A stretch of 55,076 bases of DNA, taken from an uncultured Gemmatimonadota bacterium (GTDB taxonomy: Bacteria; Gemmatimonadota; Gemmatimonadetes; Longimicrobiales; Longimicrobiaceae). The stretch is from positions 1 to 55,076 of the forward strand of contig CADCTW010000097.1 of assembly GCA_902805735.1 (NCBI GenBank), written 5' to 3'. Position numbers and translations under genes: made by a program. This document shows positions 44,263 through 52,649 of the stretch, in pieces (position 1 is the first letter of the stretch; every line of letters begins with the position of its first letter). Under the pieces are notes generated by a model that saw only the letters and a program-made list of their open reading frames with translations, was not told the DNA's origin and ran no database searches.

Positions 44263-45672
44263 TCATGCTGCGAGGCTCGCCGTGATCGAGCCGGGCCGCG
44301 TGAGCGGCGCCGCACCGGGGAGCGTGACGTTCGTGTTCGCAGTGGCGACGCGGGCGATGCTGCCCGAGCCGTCCGTGGTGATGTCGATCGCTGCGCCGCC
44401 GCTCGTCGCCGCGAGCTTGAACGAGCTGGCGGTGACGTCGCGGACGTAGTACGTCGTGCCGGCGACCAGCGGAGCGCCGCCGGTCGGGGCGGTCAGGACG
44501 ACCGGATCACCGGCGAGGTAGCCGTGGTCGGCGAGGGTCAGGAGGTCCGTGGCGGCCGCGACGGTGTACGCGCGCGGCGCCGGGCTGATCGTGATCGTGT
44601 CGACGTGCTTGACCCCGGGGACGTTGTTGATGACTGCGTACAGCTCGCCGAACCGGACGGTGCGATCAAGGACCCACAGGCCGGGCGTCAGGGTCTGGTC
44701 ACCGGAGCTGGGTGAGCCCCACTGCGCGGGCTGCAGGTAGCCGCGGACGGCGTCCTGCGCGGCCGTGAGGACCGCCGCTGTTGCGGTCGCGTCGACAGTG
44801 GAGAGGGTGAACGTGACGTTGATCGTCGAATGGGTCGGGACTCCGACGCCGAGGATCATGTTCGCCTCGCGCCTGGCCTGCACGAGCGCGGCGATCTCGG
44901 TGCGGATGAACGCTGCGGGTGGCTCGCCGGCCGCGTCGACGGGGTAGGCGGCGATCGCGCCGGCCACGTTGTCGCGGGCCGTCGCGCTCGTTGTGCCGTC
45001 CGGGAGCAGGCCGCCGGCGGGGACGTGCAGGTCGAGGACCAGGACCCGTTCGACAGTCGGGTGGCTTCGCACGTAGATCGCGAGCTGCCGGGCGTTGACG
45101 AGGGTCGGGTCGTCGAAGAAGATCTGGAGGTAGTCGACGAGCTCTGCGAGGTAGGTGTCGATGTCCTCCTCGTCCTGGCCGCCCGCGAGCGCAGTGGTGA
45201 CCTCGACGCTGACGAGATCGTCGAACTGGTCGTACACGGTGCCGACACCGAACGCGCCGTTGGCTTCGGGGCCGGGCAGCACGGCCTCGACGGGCACATC
45301 GTCGATGAGTGTCTGGCCGACCTCGCCGCCGGCCGCCTCGAGGGTCTGCATCGCGTGCCCGGCGACGATGATCTGTGTGGCGGCCTCGACGACGAACCCG
45401 GCCGCGACGGTGAACCGCGCGAGCCCGGAGGCGGAGACAGCTTCGCGTCTGGGTCGTCCGCGCCTGCGGCCGATAAGTTCGAGTTCGGCGACCTCGCGTT
45501 GCGCGAGCCCGGCGTTGACCTGCGCGAGCGCGAAGGACAACTCCTCGATGAGGACGACCTCGGGGTTCGCGTCGCTGGGGACCCAGTCGGGTTTGCGGGC
45601 CTGGTAGTCAGCGATGACCTGCTGCTGAATGTCCGGCGGGTAGGTCGGCAGATCGACGGGCGTGAACGTCAC
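44263..45672 (-). CDS. Baseplate J-like protein
   Basis: A 469-residue protein from GTG 45672, coupled to the upstream gene. The N-terminal part with V-L-I-E-E-L-S-F-A-L-A-Q-V-N and the central part with V-Y-V-R-S-H-P-T-V-type lines fit baseplate J/gp47 wedge proteins of contractile-tailed phages. Residues about 395-440 hold a small repeat-like beta insertion (A-D-H-G-Y-L-A-G-D-P-V-V-L ... G-T-T-Y-Y-V-R-D), a module also seen on phage fibres. It joins the hub to the spike. Confidence 0.8.
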   Translation of the reverse strand: MTFTPVDLPTYPPDIQQQVIADYQARKPDWVPSDANPEVVLIEELSFALAQVNAGLAQREVAELELIGRRRGRPRREAVSASGLARFTVAAGFVVEAATQIIVAGHAMQTLEAAGGEVGQTLIDDVPVEAVLPGPEANGAFGVGTVYDQFDDLVSVEVTTALAGGQDEEDIDTYLAELVDYLQIFFDDPTLVNARQLAIYVRSHPTVERVLVLDLHVPAGGLLPDGTTSATARDNVAGAIAAYPVDAAGEPPAAFIRTEIAALVQARREANMILGVGVPTHSTINVTFTLSTVDATATAAVLTAAQDAVRGYLQPAQWGSPSSGDQTLTPGLWVLDRTVRFGELYAVINNVPGVKHVDTITISPAPRAYTVAAATDLLTLADHGYLAGDPVVLTAPTGGAPLVAGTTYYVRDVTASSFKLAATSGGAAIDITTDGSGSIARVATANTNVTLPGAAPLTRPGSITASLAA

Positions 45673-45974
45673 GAGGTGCCCTCCGCAACCTGAACCTGCA
45701 CCTCGGCGCGGCGCAACGCGGCCATGAGAGCGGGTTCGTTCCCGGACGCGACCGGGGCGGTGCGCGGGTCGATCTCCGTGAGCCGGCGTTCGAGGTCGGC
45801 GAGGTCGACGCCGCCCTGGCGGTGCGTGCGCGGCCGGGCTCCGAAGTCGGGGTTGGCGGGGCGGTCGCCGGGGGCGTAGATGGCGGCGACGATCGCGCAG
45901 TCGCGGATCTCGTTGCTGGAGTCTTGGTCGGTGGCGGGCGTACCGAACGGCCATCCGATGTGCTCGCGGCTCAC
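45669..45974 (-). CDS. Baseplate wedge protein, possibly gp25-like
   Basis: A 101-residue protein from GTG 45974 (GTGA overlap). It has N-E-I-R-D-C-A-I-V-A-A-I-Y-A-P-G-D-R-P-A-N-P-D-F-G, reminiscent of the gp25/gpW line (I-x-x-I-I-x-x-x-P-G-x-R-x-x-x-P-x-F-G), then a helical C-terminus. It is placed directly before baseplate J, the standard gp25 position. The match is partial. Confidence 0.5.
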   Translation of the reverse strand: MSREHIGWPFGTPATDQDSSNEIRDCAIVAAIYAPGDRPANPDFGARPRTHRQGGVDLADLERRLTEIDPRTAPVASGNEPALMAALRRAEVQVQVAEGTS

Positions 45975-46231
45975 GTGGTCTCCCACGTGATGCACACGAG
46001 CCTGCCGCGCGTGCTGCGGGTGAACCAGACGAGGTCACCGACGACGGGGTACGTGATGCCGTGCGGGTGCCAGCCGGCGAGTGGTCCTTCGACTCGGCCG
46101 TCGGCGAGCGCGTAGAGGTCCCCGGAGATGCTGAGGGGCGCGGGTTCGGTGACGGTCGCCTCGATGACTGCGCCGGATACTGCGCGGGCCCGGGCGGACG
46201 GGGAGAGGGCGGAGAGGTTCGATGTGGCCAC
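45971..46231 (-). CDS. Small baseplate protein, possibly spike (gpV-like)
   Basis: An 86-residue protein rich in strands (V-I-E-A-T-V-T-E-P-A-P-L-S-I-S-G-D-L-Y-A-L, then V-V-G-D-L-V-W-F-T-R-S-T-R-G-R-L-V-C-I), similar to an OB-fold. It sits between the hub and gp25-like genes, where the gpV central spike protein belongs. It is much shorter than gpV, so the assignment is tentative. Confidence 0.45.
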   Translation of the reverse strand: MATSNLSALSPSARARAVSGAVIEATVTEPAPLSISGDLYALADGRVEGPLAGWHPHGITYPVVGDLVWFTRSTRGRLVCITWETT

Positions 46232-46241
46232 GGTGCTCCTC

Positions 46242-48119
46242 TCAGTCGTCGAGGTAGGTGCGGAAGGTCAGGCCGCGCGCACGCCAGTACGCGACGGTGC
46301 TGTAATCGATCGGCGCGGAGCCGTGCCCGATCGTCTTGCCGTCTCCGATGAACAGCTCGCAGTGGCTGGTGCCGACGAGAATGTCGCCGGGACGCGGCGA
46401 GCTGGTCGCCCGACCACGTCCGAGCATCGCCCCGGTGTACGTGCCGGGGTCGGGGGCGCCCGCTTGGAGGTAGATCGCGCGGATCCACTGTGAGCAGTCC
46501 GTTCGTGCTGGTGCCCGGGGTGTCGGGTCGCTGGTCAGCGCGCCGGTCAGTGAGTAGCGGCTGAAGCCCGTCTTGCTCGTGAGGGTGGCTTTCGCCGCGG
46601 CGACGATCCGGTCACGCTGGGATCCGCGGGAACGGGCGCCGCGGGCTCCCTGCGAGCCGCCTCCCTGCGGTCCGCTCGCCGCGGACTGCTTCTGCTCGGC
46701 GGGCGGCTCGAGCTTCGCGCGTTGCGCGCGGGTGAGGGTGACGGTCGCGGTGAGGGAGCGCACGTCGTCCTTGCTGATCTCCTCGACCAGCCACCGGCCG
46801 TCCTTCGCGGCGCCCCACCCTTCCAGGAGGACAACGCTCCCGGGTGGGGCGCCCCACCCGATCGCGCGGTACTTGAACGTGATCTGCTGCACCTTGTGGC
46901 CGACGTCACGGGAGTGCGACGGCAAGCTGACCAGGCCGACGGTGGTCGGGGTGACCGTCATCCTGGGCCGACTGCGCATGAGCGTCTCGTCGGAGTCGAA
47001 GTAGATCGCGCCACCCGACTCGAAGAACCGCCAGTTGCGCTCCTCCGCCAGGCGCAGGCCGCACGCGGTGGTGCTCTCCCGCTCACCGCCTTGGCCGCGC
47101 CGGAACCGGTAGTCCTCGACGTCGGGTTCGCGGTCCCCGTCAGACGGGATGCCGCCCGGTCCGTCCGCGCCGCGCGGCCCAACGCCGAACGCGGCGACGA
47201 TGCGCTTCGCCTCCGCCTCCCATGGGGCGTAGCCGCCAACGCTGCCCTGCACGCGCTTGAGCATCGACTCGCGGTCCCCGGAGCGCGTCTTGATCGACCC
47301 GTGCACCTTCTGCCAAGACGTCGGGCCGGTGACTAGGAACGCCTTCGTCGACGCCTCCGGGTCCTTGGAGCCTTTGACGCTGATCCAGTTGCGTCCCTGC
47401 TGGTAGATGCCGACGTCATCGTTGCCGGTCGTCACGTTCGCCAGTGCGCCGGCGCCGGACTCCTGCGTGATGCACATGACCACAGCGACCATCACGAACG
47501 GGGAGGCGCCGAGCCGGTTGGCCTCCTCGAGACAACCCGCGATGACACGACGCTGCTGAGAGGTCGCGGCCTTCCCTTTGACGGTGACGCGCGCGTCATC
47601 AGCTAGGCCGCGGTCGCGGCCGCGGTCACGCCGTTGCGAAGGGCTCGTCGCTTCGGTGGAGTTGACCTCCGCGACACGCTGGCGGACGTGCAGCCTCCGG
47701 CAGATGAACGGGATGCGCTCCGCCTTGACCTCACGGACGAGCGCGAGCAGGAACTCCGCGGCCGTCACGTCCTCGCGACGCATCGACCGAGGTCGCGTCT
47801 TCTCCGCCAACCTGGCCCATACGCGTGACTCGAACGTCAGGGTGAGCAGGCCTTCCTCGTCGGTCGCGTCGCTCGCCAACCGGAACCACAGCGGAGTGCC
47901 GTCATCCGCGGGCAGCTTGAGGTCGGCGGCGCGGTCGAGGATCCCGGAGCGCTGCACCACCCCGTCCCGGTCAGCGACGGTCACGACGACAGTCGAGGCG
48001 CCCGAGATCGTGCGCTTCGGAGCGACGCTGGTCACGCGGCCGGTGATCGCAAGGTCCAGGGCGCGGCCGTCGAGGACGATCTCCGACAGTTCGAACGGGG
48101 CGAGACCAGCAGCTGGCAT
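46242..48119 (-). CDS. Baseplate hub with two wall-degrading domains
   Basis: A 625-residue protein. The N-terminal part (about 1-150) resembles the gpD/late-control hub. A central insert (about 215-310) looks like a lysozyme/transglycosylase (C-I-T-Q-E-S-G-A-G, then V-G-I-Y-Q-Q-G). The hub fold resumes to about 470, and the C-terminal 110 residues are NlpC/P60-like with C542 (T-D-C-S-Q-W-I), H586 (S-H-C-E-L-F) and H599. It would sit at the tail tip and open peptidoglycan during DNA entry. It follows the LysM-position gene. Confidence 0.75.
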   Translation of the reverse strand: MPAAGLAPFELSEIVLDGRALDLAITGRVTSVAPKRTISGASTVVVTVADRDGVVQRSGILDRAADLKLPADDGTPLWFRLASDATDEEGLLTLTFESRVWARLAEKTRPRSMRREDVTAAEFLLALVREVKAERIPFICRRLHVRQRVAEVNSTEATSPSQRRDRGRDRGLADDARVTVKGKAATSQQRRVIAGCLEEANRLGASPFVMVAVVMCITQESGAGALANVTTGNDDVGIYQQGRNWISVKGSKDPEASTKAFLVTGPTSWQKVHGSIKTRSGDRESMLKRVQGSVGGYAPWEAEAKRIVAAFGVGPRGADGPGGIPSDGDREPDVEDYRFRRGQGGERESTTACGLRLAEERNWRFFESGGAIYFDSDETLMRSRPRMTVTPTTVGLVSLPSHSRDVGHKVQQITFKYRAIGWGAPPGSVVLLEGWGAAKDGRWLVEEISKDDVRSLTATVTLTRAQRAKLEPPAEQKQSAASGPQGGGSQGARGARSRGSQRDRIVAAAKATLTSKTGFSRYSLTGALTSDPTPRAPARTDCSQWIRAIYLQAGAPDPGTYTGAMLGRGRATSSPRPGDILVGTSHCELFIGDGKTIGHGSAPIDYSTVAYWRARGLTFRTYLDD

Positions 48120-48820
48120 CAGCGCTTCCGGGCGCGAGCGCGAGCCAATGCGACGGCCAGGGCGGCTTGCGTCGTCGCACGGGACCGCGCCTCATCCGCG
48201 CGGGCCTTCTCGGAGACGCGCCGGGCGCGGGTGACGGGGCGCTCCTGGTCGATCCGCTCGTCGCGGGTCTCCATGAGCGTGACCTCGTAGCCCTGCCGGA
48301 TGCGGTAGTCGGTCCCGGACGGCGCCCTGGCCCACCACACCCGGGCGGGCTCCGTGGACGGGGCGAGTCCGCCGCGACCGAACACCCACAGCATCGCGGG
48401 GGCGCCCGCGGGCACGAGCCCGGCGACTCTGAGCGTGGCGCGGGTCTTCGCCCACAGTTCGAGGCGCTGGCAGTCCGCCTCGACGCTGCGCCGGCGGCGA
48501 GCCTCATCGAAGAGGAGGCCCGGGATGGTGAGGCCCATCGCGGCCGGTTCGGTGAAGTCGGTGGCGGGTCGCCCGATCACCAAGGGGACTTGCTCGTGCC
48601 CGCCGAACCCCTCGGCGGTGAAGGTGGGGACGGGCCCGACGACCCGGGCGGTGATCTTGAGGTCGGGGCGGTCGGCCTGGTAGATGCGCACCTGGCCCTT
48701 CGGGACAGTCTGTGCGACCGCGCCCCTGATCGGGGTCGGGGCCGCCGCGCCGAACCCCGGCTTGCTGGCAGAAGCGCGGCGCGCTTGGACCTGCTTGACG
48801 GTCAGGGAGGGCTTGGCCAT
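48119..48820 (-). CDS. Baseplate/tail initiator-position protein
   Basis: A 233-residue protein directly after the tape measure and before the hub. The middle has strand-rich lines (F-G-G-H-E-Q-V-P-L-V-I-G-R-P), and about residues 100-180 include L-R-V-A-G-L-V-P and Y-R-I-R-Q-G-Y-E-V-T-L. It occupies the place of LysM/gp53-type proteins that bind the tube and start the baseplate. The C-terminus is a basic Arg/Ala helix. Family by position and weak pattern. Confidence 0.5.
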   Translation of the reverse strand: MAKPSLTVKQVQARRASASKPGFGAAAPTPIRGAVAQTVPKGQVRIYQADRPDLKITARVVGPVPTFTAEGFGGHEQVPLVIGRPATDFTEPAAMGLTIPGLLFDEARRRRSVEADCQRLELWAKTRATLRVAGLVPAGAPAMLWVFGRGGLAPSTEPARVWWARAPSGTDYRIRQGYEVTLMETRDERIDQERPVTRARRVSEKARADEARSRATTQAALAVALARARARKR

Positions 48821-51162
48821 CAGCGTCTCCTGGCTGTGTGCGTGGCAACGGCGCGCCCGGTGGCCTCACCGATGATCTCGTCGCGGAACGTGACCGGGAT
48901 CGGCGCGTGCCGCACGAACACCTCCACCTCCTGCCTGCCGCCACCAGCGCTCGTGCGGACCCGGGGGGTGCGCATCGCGGCCGGAGCAGGCAACGCCATC
49001 GCGGTCTGACCAGCGTCGAACACGGTTGAGGCGCCGGGTAGCCGCAGGAGCTCGGGGCCACGCTCACCGACGACCGCCCAGCCAGCTTGCTGGACGACGC
49101 CGCCCGTTGCCAAGCCGGCGATGTCCGCTGCGCCACCGATGATCTTCCCGACGGCGCCGGGAGCGCTCTTGATGATGTCGCCGATCGCGCCGGGGACGCG
49201 CCGCACGAACGCGATCAGCTCCCGGAAGCGGTTCGCGATCCCGGACACGACGCGGGACGCGGCGTCGTAGATGCCTCGGAAGGCCCCGCCGACCGAGCTG
49301 GCCGCGGACTTCACGCCGTTGAACGCGGCCGTGACGATGTTGCGGAACGTCTGGCTCTTGCGGTAAGCGAGGACGAGCGCGGCGCCGAGCGCGACGAGCA
49401 GGATCCCGACTCGGACGAGCGGGTTGGCGCGCAGCACGAAGTTCAAGATGCGCTGCGCTGCCGCGAACCCGCGGGTTGCGACCGCGGCGACCCCGGTCGC
49501 GACGGCGGAGGCGCGCGCCGCTACGGCCTGCGCGAACAACGCGACCTTCGCCCGCATACTGGCTGCGGCAGAGGTGTACGTGGCGCGCGCAAAGACCGTG
49601 GTCGCGACTGTGGTGATCCGCTCCTGCACAGCCAATGCGGCAAGCCCGATGCGGGTGCCGAGAGTGGATGCGTTGAACGCGACGAGCTGCGCCTTGGCGA
49701 AGCCCGCAGCCTTCCCGAGCAGCGACACACCGCGCGACGTGCCCATCAGCCCAGACGCGAAGGACGCGAGGCCGATCGCTTGGGAGACGGCGAGGACCCC
49801 GAACAGGGTGCTGATAGCCGCTGACCCGCCGGGCACGTTCTGCGCCACCCACGCGGTCGCCTCAGCGATCTTTGTCAGGCCCTGCACGAACAGCACGAGC
49901 GGCCCACTGGACCCGGCGAGCGGCTCGAAGGCGACCGCCAAGGCGGTGATGAGCCCGACGAGCGCGGGCCCGAACGCGGCGGTGGTGCCCATCACGACCC
50001 GCTCGAGGATCGGGACGAGCGTCCGGATCTTCGCGAGCAACGGAGCTAGGCCGCCGTTCGAGCTGACCGACAGCCGGGCGAAGGAAGCGGCCATGTCGCC
50101 GATCAGGCCCATCATCTCCCGGACGACGGGACGAGCCTCGGCGAAGAACTGCGACAGCTTGATCTTGCCCTCGACGCTGCCGGTGAACCGCGCGAAGCGG
50201 GCCGTGATGGCGTCGAGGGAGTCAAGCATCCCCTTGCCCATCGGCCCGGCGGCACGACCGACGTTGAAGAGTCCGCGGGCGAGGTTCCCGATGATGCCGA
50301 GCACACTTGACAGGACACGCTGCGTTTTGCCGAAGAACGCGGCGAGCGCGCCGGACTTCGTAGCTGCGAACGTCGCGTTGTAGGCGGCAGCCGCCCATCC
50401 CTTCGCGAGTTGCCCGACCCAGGTGGTGAGCGGTCGGGCCGCGTCGAGTACCATGATGAGCGCGGCGCCCATCGTGATCGCTGCCTCCCCGACGTTGCGA
50501 ATCAGGCCGACGTTGGTCTGCATGATTCGGGCGAGCTGGCCGCCGAACGCCCCGGCTGTCAGACCCGCTCGCTCAGCCAGAACACCAAGGGCGTTTGCGG
50601 TCGCCTTGATCGACGGGGTGAGCTGGCCGATCAGCGGCTGTGCCGCCCGGATTCCGCGAATCGCGCCCCCCAAGATCTGGCCCTGCACCGCGTTCTTCAA
50701 CGACAACAGCTCGGGCACCAGCCCCTTCACGGTGCGCGCGAACGCGTTGGTGGCCGGCGTCTGCTCCTCGAACTCGTCGAAGACGCCCTTCATCGAGGAC
50801 GACAGGCCCATGCCGGCGACCCTCACGAGCGCCATGCTCGTCTTCATGGCGATCATCGCGGCGCCGTAGGAGGCGACGACCCCGACGAGCGGGGCGAGCG
50901 CCCCGACAACGCCGACCGCTCCCGCGGCGACAGCGCTCAGGCCACCGGCCGCCAGGCCGAGGCCGGTGATGAGCGCGGCGGGCTTGATGAGGCCCATCGT
51001 GCGGCCGACGAGGCCGAGACCCCCGGCGCTCTTGCGGGCGTCCCGGTTGGTCTCCTTGAACTCGCGGCCGAGGCGCTTGACCTCCCGAGCGCTGCTCTTC
51101 ACTTGCGCGGCGAACCGGCGGGAACCATCAAGCCACAACTTCACACGGACGTCTTCAGCCAT
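48820..51162 (-). CDS. Tape measure protein
   Basis: A 780-residue protein. It starts with a charged helical region (R-R-F-A-A-Q-V-K-S-S-A-R-E-V-K-R-L-G-R-E-F-K) and then long hydrophobic helices (V-G-V-V-G-A-L-A-P-L-V-G-V, A-V-A-A-R-A-S) typical of tape measures, which set tail length and later enter the host membrane. The C-terminus has a G-G-V-V-Q-Q-A-G-W-A-V-V-G-E-R-G-P-E-L motif common in these proteins. It is followed by the baseplate genes. At about 1.5 angstroms per residue it would specify a tail of roughly 110-120 nm. Confidence 0.88.
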   Translation of the reverse strand: MAEDVRVKLWLDGSRRFAAQVKSSAREVKRLGREFKETNRDARKSAGGLGLVGRTMGLIKPAALITGLGLAAGGLSAVAAGAVGVVGALAPLVGVVASYGAAMIAMKTSMALVRVAGMGLSSSMKGVFDEFEEQTPATNAFARTVKGLVPELLSLKNAVQGQILGGAIRGIRAAQPLIGQLTPSIKATANALGVLAERAGLTAGAFGGQLARIMQTNVGLIRNVGEAAITMGAALIMVLDAARPLTTWVGQLAKGWAAAAYNATFAATKSGALAAFFGKTQRVLSSVLGIIGNLARGLFNVGRAAGPMGKGMLDSLDAITARFARFTGSVEGKIKLSQFFAEARPVVREMMGLIGDMAASFARLSVSSNGGLAPLLAKIRTLVPILERVVMGTTAAFGPALVGLITALAVAFEPLAGSSGPLVLFVQGLTKIAEATAWVAQNVPGGSAAISTLFGVLAVSQAIGLASFASGLMGTSRGVSLLGKAAGFAKAQLVAFNASTLGTRIGLAALAVQERITTVATTVFARATYTSAAASMRAKVALFAQAVAARASAVATGVAAVATRGFAAAQRILNFVLRANPLVRVGILLVALGAALVLAYRKSQTFRNIVTAAFNGVKSAASSVGGAFRGIYDAASRVVSGIANRFRELIAFVRRVPGAIGDIIKSAPGAVGKIIGGAADIAGLATGGVVQQAGWAVVGERGPELLRLPGASTVFDAGQTAMALPAPAAMRTPRVRTSAGGGRQEVEVFVRHAPIPVTFRDEIIGEATGRAVATHTARRR

Positions 51163-51191
51163 CGGTCACCCCCCGCTTCTAAGATCCAGCC

Positions 51192-51437
51192 ATGGACGAC
51201 GACATGACGACGTTCCTGCGGTTCTGGGCTGAAGTCGGCCCCGCAGATGACCTCGGCCCTATCGGCAGCGATGGCGGGCTGCTGATTCGCCACGCGGCCG
51301 AGCGGGCCGTCTCGGCTGGACTCATGGCTCACCCGCGCGGCACCGACCGGATCACAGACGTGGCCATCGACCTCCAGTGCGCCGCACGAGCCCGCCTGGG
51401 CCTGCTCGGACCGGGACCACTCGGCACGCGCTACTAG
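51192..51437 (+). CDS. Plus-strand gene embedded in the tail operon
   Basis: An 81-residue ORF on the plus strand in the 271-base gap between the tail-chaperone and tape-measure genes, where no convincing minus-strand frame exists. It is acidic at the N-terminus (M-D-D-D-M-T-T-F-L-R-F-W) and helical after (L-L-I-R-H-A-A-E-R-A-V-S-A-G-L). Its TAG stop shares a CTAG with the stop of the convergent chaperone gene. It is a likely independently expressed moron gene, perhaps from the prophage. Its ribosome site is weak. Confidence 0.6.
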   Translation: MDDDMTTFLRFWAEVGPADDLGPIGSDGGLLIRHAAERAVSAGLMAHPRGTDRITDVAIDLQCAARARLGLLGPGPLGTRY

Positions 51438-52197
51438 CGGGTGCTGCTCGTGTTCGACCCGCCGCGCGATGCTTGCGCGCGGACGTTGTGCGACCGGACC
51501 GCCAGATCCTGATTGAGTTCCTGGCGGCGACGGATCGCGGCGTCGTAGACAGCGGTCCTGACGAGGGCACGCACGACGCTCTGAGGACGGTCGAGGAGCC
51601 GCTCCCACGCCGGGTCACCGGCGACAAGGGCGTGGGCGGCCGCGTCGATCTCCGGCCGCCCCCTTATTCCCCCAGGAACGCCTCGTTGACCTCGCTCGTC
51701 GGGTCGGCGAGCCACGCCTCCACGATCCGGGACTGCTGGATCACCGCCCAGCCGTTCCTGCGGAACGCGTGCAGGACCGTCTTGAGCACCCGGTCATCCG
51801 GCGGCTCGAAGGTCAGGCCGAGCGCCGCGGCGAGACGGGCGTCGAAGCGGACCGCGCCGGCCGGGTGGGAGACGAGCTCCTCCGTGACCGGGTGCCGGAA
51901 ACCGACCTCATCGCAGCACAACGCGAGGGTGTGCGCGGCGACGTACAGCGCCTGCGTGGATCCGGGGAGCTGGCGCCCGGCGTCCTTCGCGAGGCGCTCC
52001 GTGCGGCTCGGGTCGATCCACTTGTAGCGCGCGCACAGTACAGGGCGGGAGTCCGCGTTGACATCGAGCGTGAGATGCGTGTCGAGGTCCTCCCCGACAC
52101 GCTCGTACTCCGCGGCGAGCTGCGCCCAGCCGGAGCCGGGCTCCTCGGCGGGCGCGTCGGCTTCGATGTCGACCTCGGGTTCCTCGAGCATGCTCAT
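51434..52197 (-). CDS. Tail assembly chaperone, -1 frameshift fusion
   Basis: Readthrough product of about 254 residues made by a -1 frameshift near the end of the 51664-52197 gene. The slippery site is GGGGGAA (plus 51667-51673), with the zero-frame codons CTG-GGG-GAA followed at once by TAA. After shifting, translation continues G-G-I-R-G-R-P-E-I-D-A-A and gains about 78 residues ending S-N-T-S-S-T-R. Many tailed phages make their two chaperones this way; the second part has no start of its own. Confidence 0.7.
51664..52197 (-). CDS. Tail assembly chaperone (short form)
   Basis: A 177-residue acidic protein. The N-terminus is acidic and disordered (E-E-P-E-V-D-I-E-A-D-A), then a helical domain (R-L-A-K-D-A-G-R-Q-L-P-G ... 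F-R-H-P-V-T-E-E-L-V-S-H). It lies between the tube and tape measure genes, where G-type chaperones are found; these coat the tape measure while the tube is built. It ends at a TAA directly after the GGGGGAA slippery site. Confidence 0.75.
   Translation of the reverse strand: MSMLEEPEVDIEADAPAEEPGSGWAQLAAEYERVGEDLDTHLTLDVNADSRPVLCARYKWIDPSRTERLAKDAGRQLPGSTQALYVAAHTLALCCDEVGFRHPVTEELVSHPAGAVRFDARLAAALGLTFEPPDDRVLKTVLHAFRRNGWAVIQQSRIVEAWLADPTSEVNEAFLGE
51667..51673 (-). other. Programmed -1 ribosomal frameshift site
   Basis: The minus-strand heptamer GGGGGAA at the end of the chaperone gene. Zero-frame reading is CTG-GGG-GAA-TAA; the -1 frame (GGG-GGA-ATA) is open for 78 more codons. The P-site slip GGG to GGG keeps pairing, and the A-site slip GAA to GGA is only partial. 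Confidence 0.65.
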
Positions 52198-52649
52198 GCG
52201 ACCGGGAGTCCGCCGGTCGCGAACGTGAGCTGCAGCGTCGCCTTGCCGTTCGGCTCGTTGATGTTCGCGCCGCTCGCGGTCAGCCCGATGAGCTGGCCGT
52301 GCGAGACGATCGGCAGGTCGAACGCCGCCTTCGTGCGCGGTTCGAGGTACTGGTCGCTGATGTCGAAGTACCCGCCGCCCGCCGCGAAGATCGCGATCAG
52401 CCGCTTGATCGCGTTACGGTCGCGCGGCAGCTCGAACGTGCGGGTCAGCTCCCGCTCGCCCTGCTCGGGCTGCGCCGCCAACGGCTCACGACCGAGCCCA
52501 TAAGCGTCACGATCGAACTCGGGGTCGGCGGTGATCTCGAGGTCCCCGGATTCCTGCCATGCCCCGAAGTCCTCCATCGGATCGGTGGGCGCCCCCGTCG
52601 AGTTTCCGCGCAGCGTGATGACACGCGCGCCAGTTGTTGACTTGCTCAC
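52194..52649 (-). CDS. Tail tube protein
   Basis: A 151-residue protein directly after the sheath gene (sharing one base) and before the chaperones. It is beta-rich with D-L-E-I-T-A-D-P-E-F-D-R and E-R-E-L-T-R-T-F-E-L-P, a pattern compatible with contractile-phage tube proteins, which stack as hexameric rings to make the DNA channel. Position and size (about 150) fit. The exact family match is not provable by eye. Confidence 0.75.
   Translation of the reverse strand: MSKSTTGARVITLRGNSTGAPTDPMEDFGAWQESGDLEITADPEFDRDAYGLGREPLAAQPEQGERELTRTFELPRDRNAIKRLIAIFAAGGGYFDISDQYLEPRTKAAFDLPIVSHGQLIGLTASGANINEPNGKATLQLTFATGGLPVA

Noticed and set aside
41866-44715. Long plus-strand frames over the tail spike and baseplate J genes
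   Set aside because: They are Arg/Asp/Val-rich shadows of the minus-strand genes, with no ribosome site and no known pattern.
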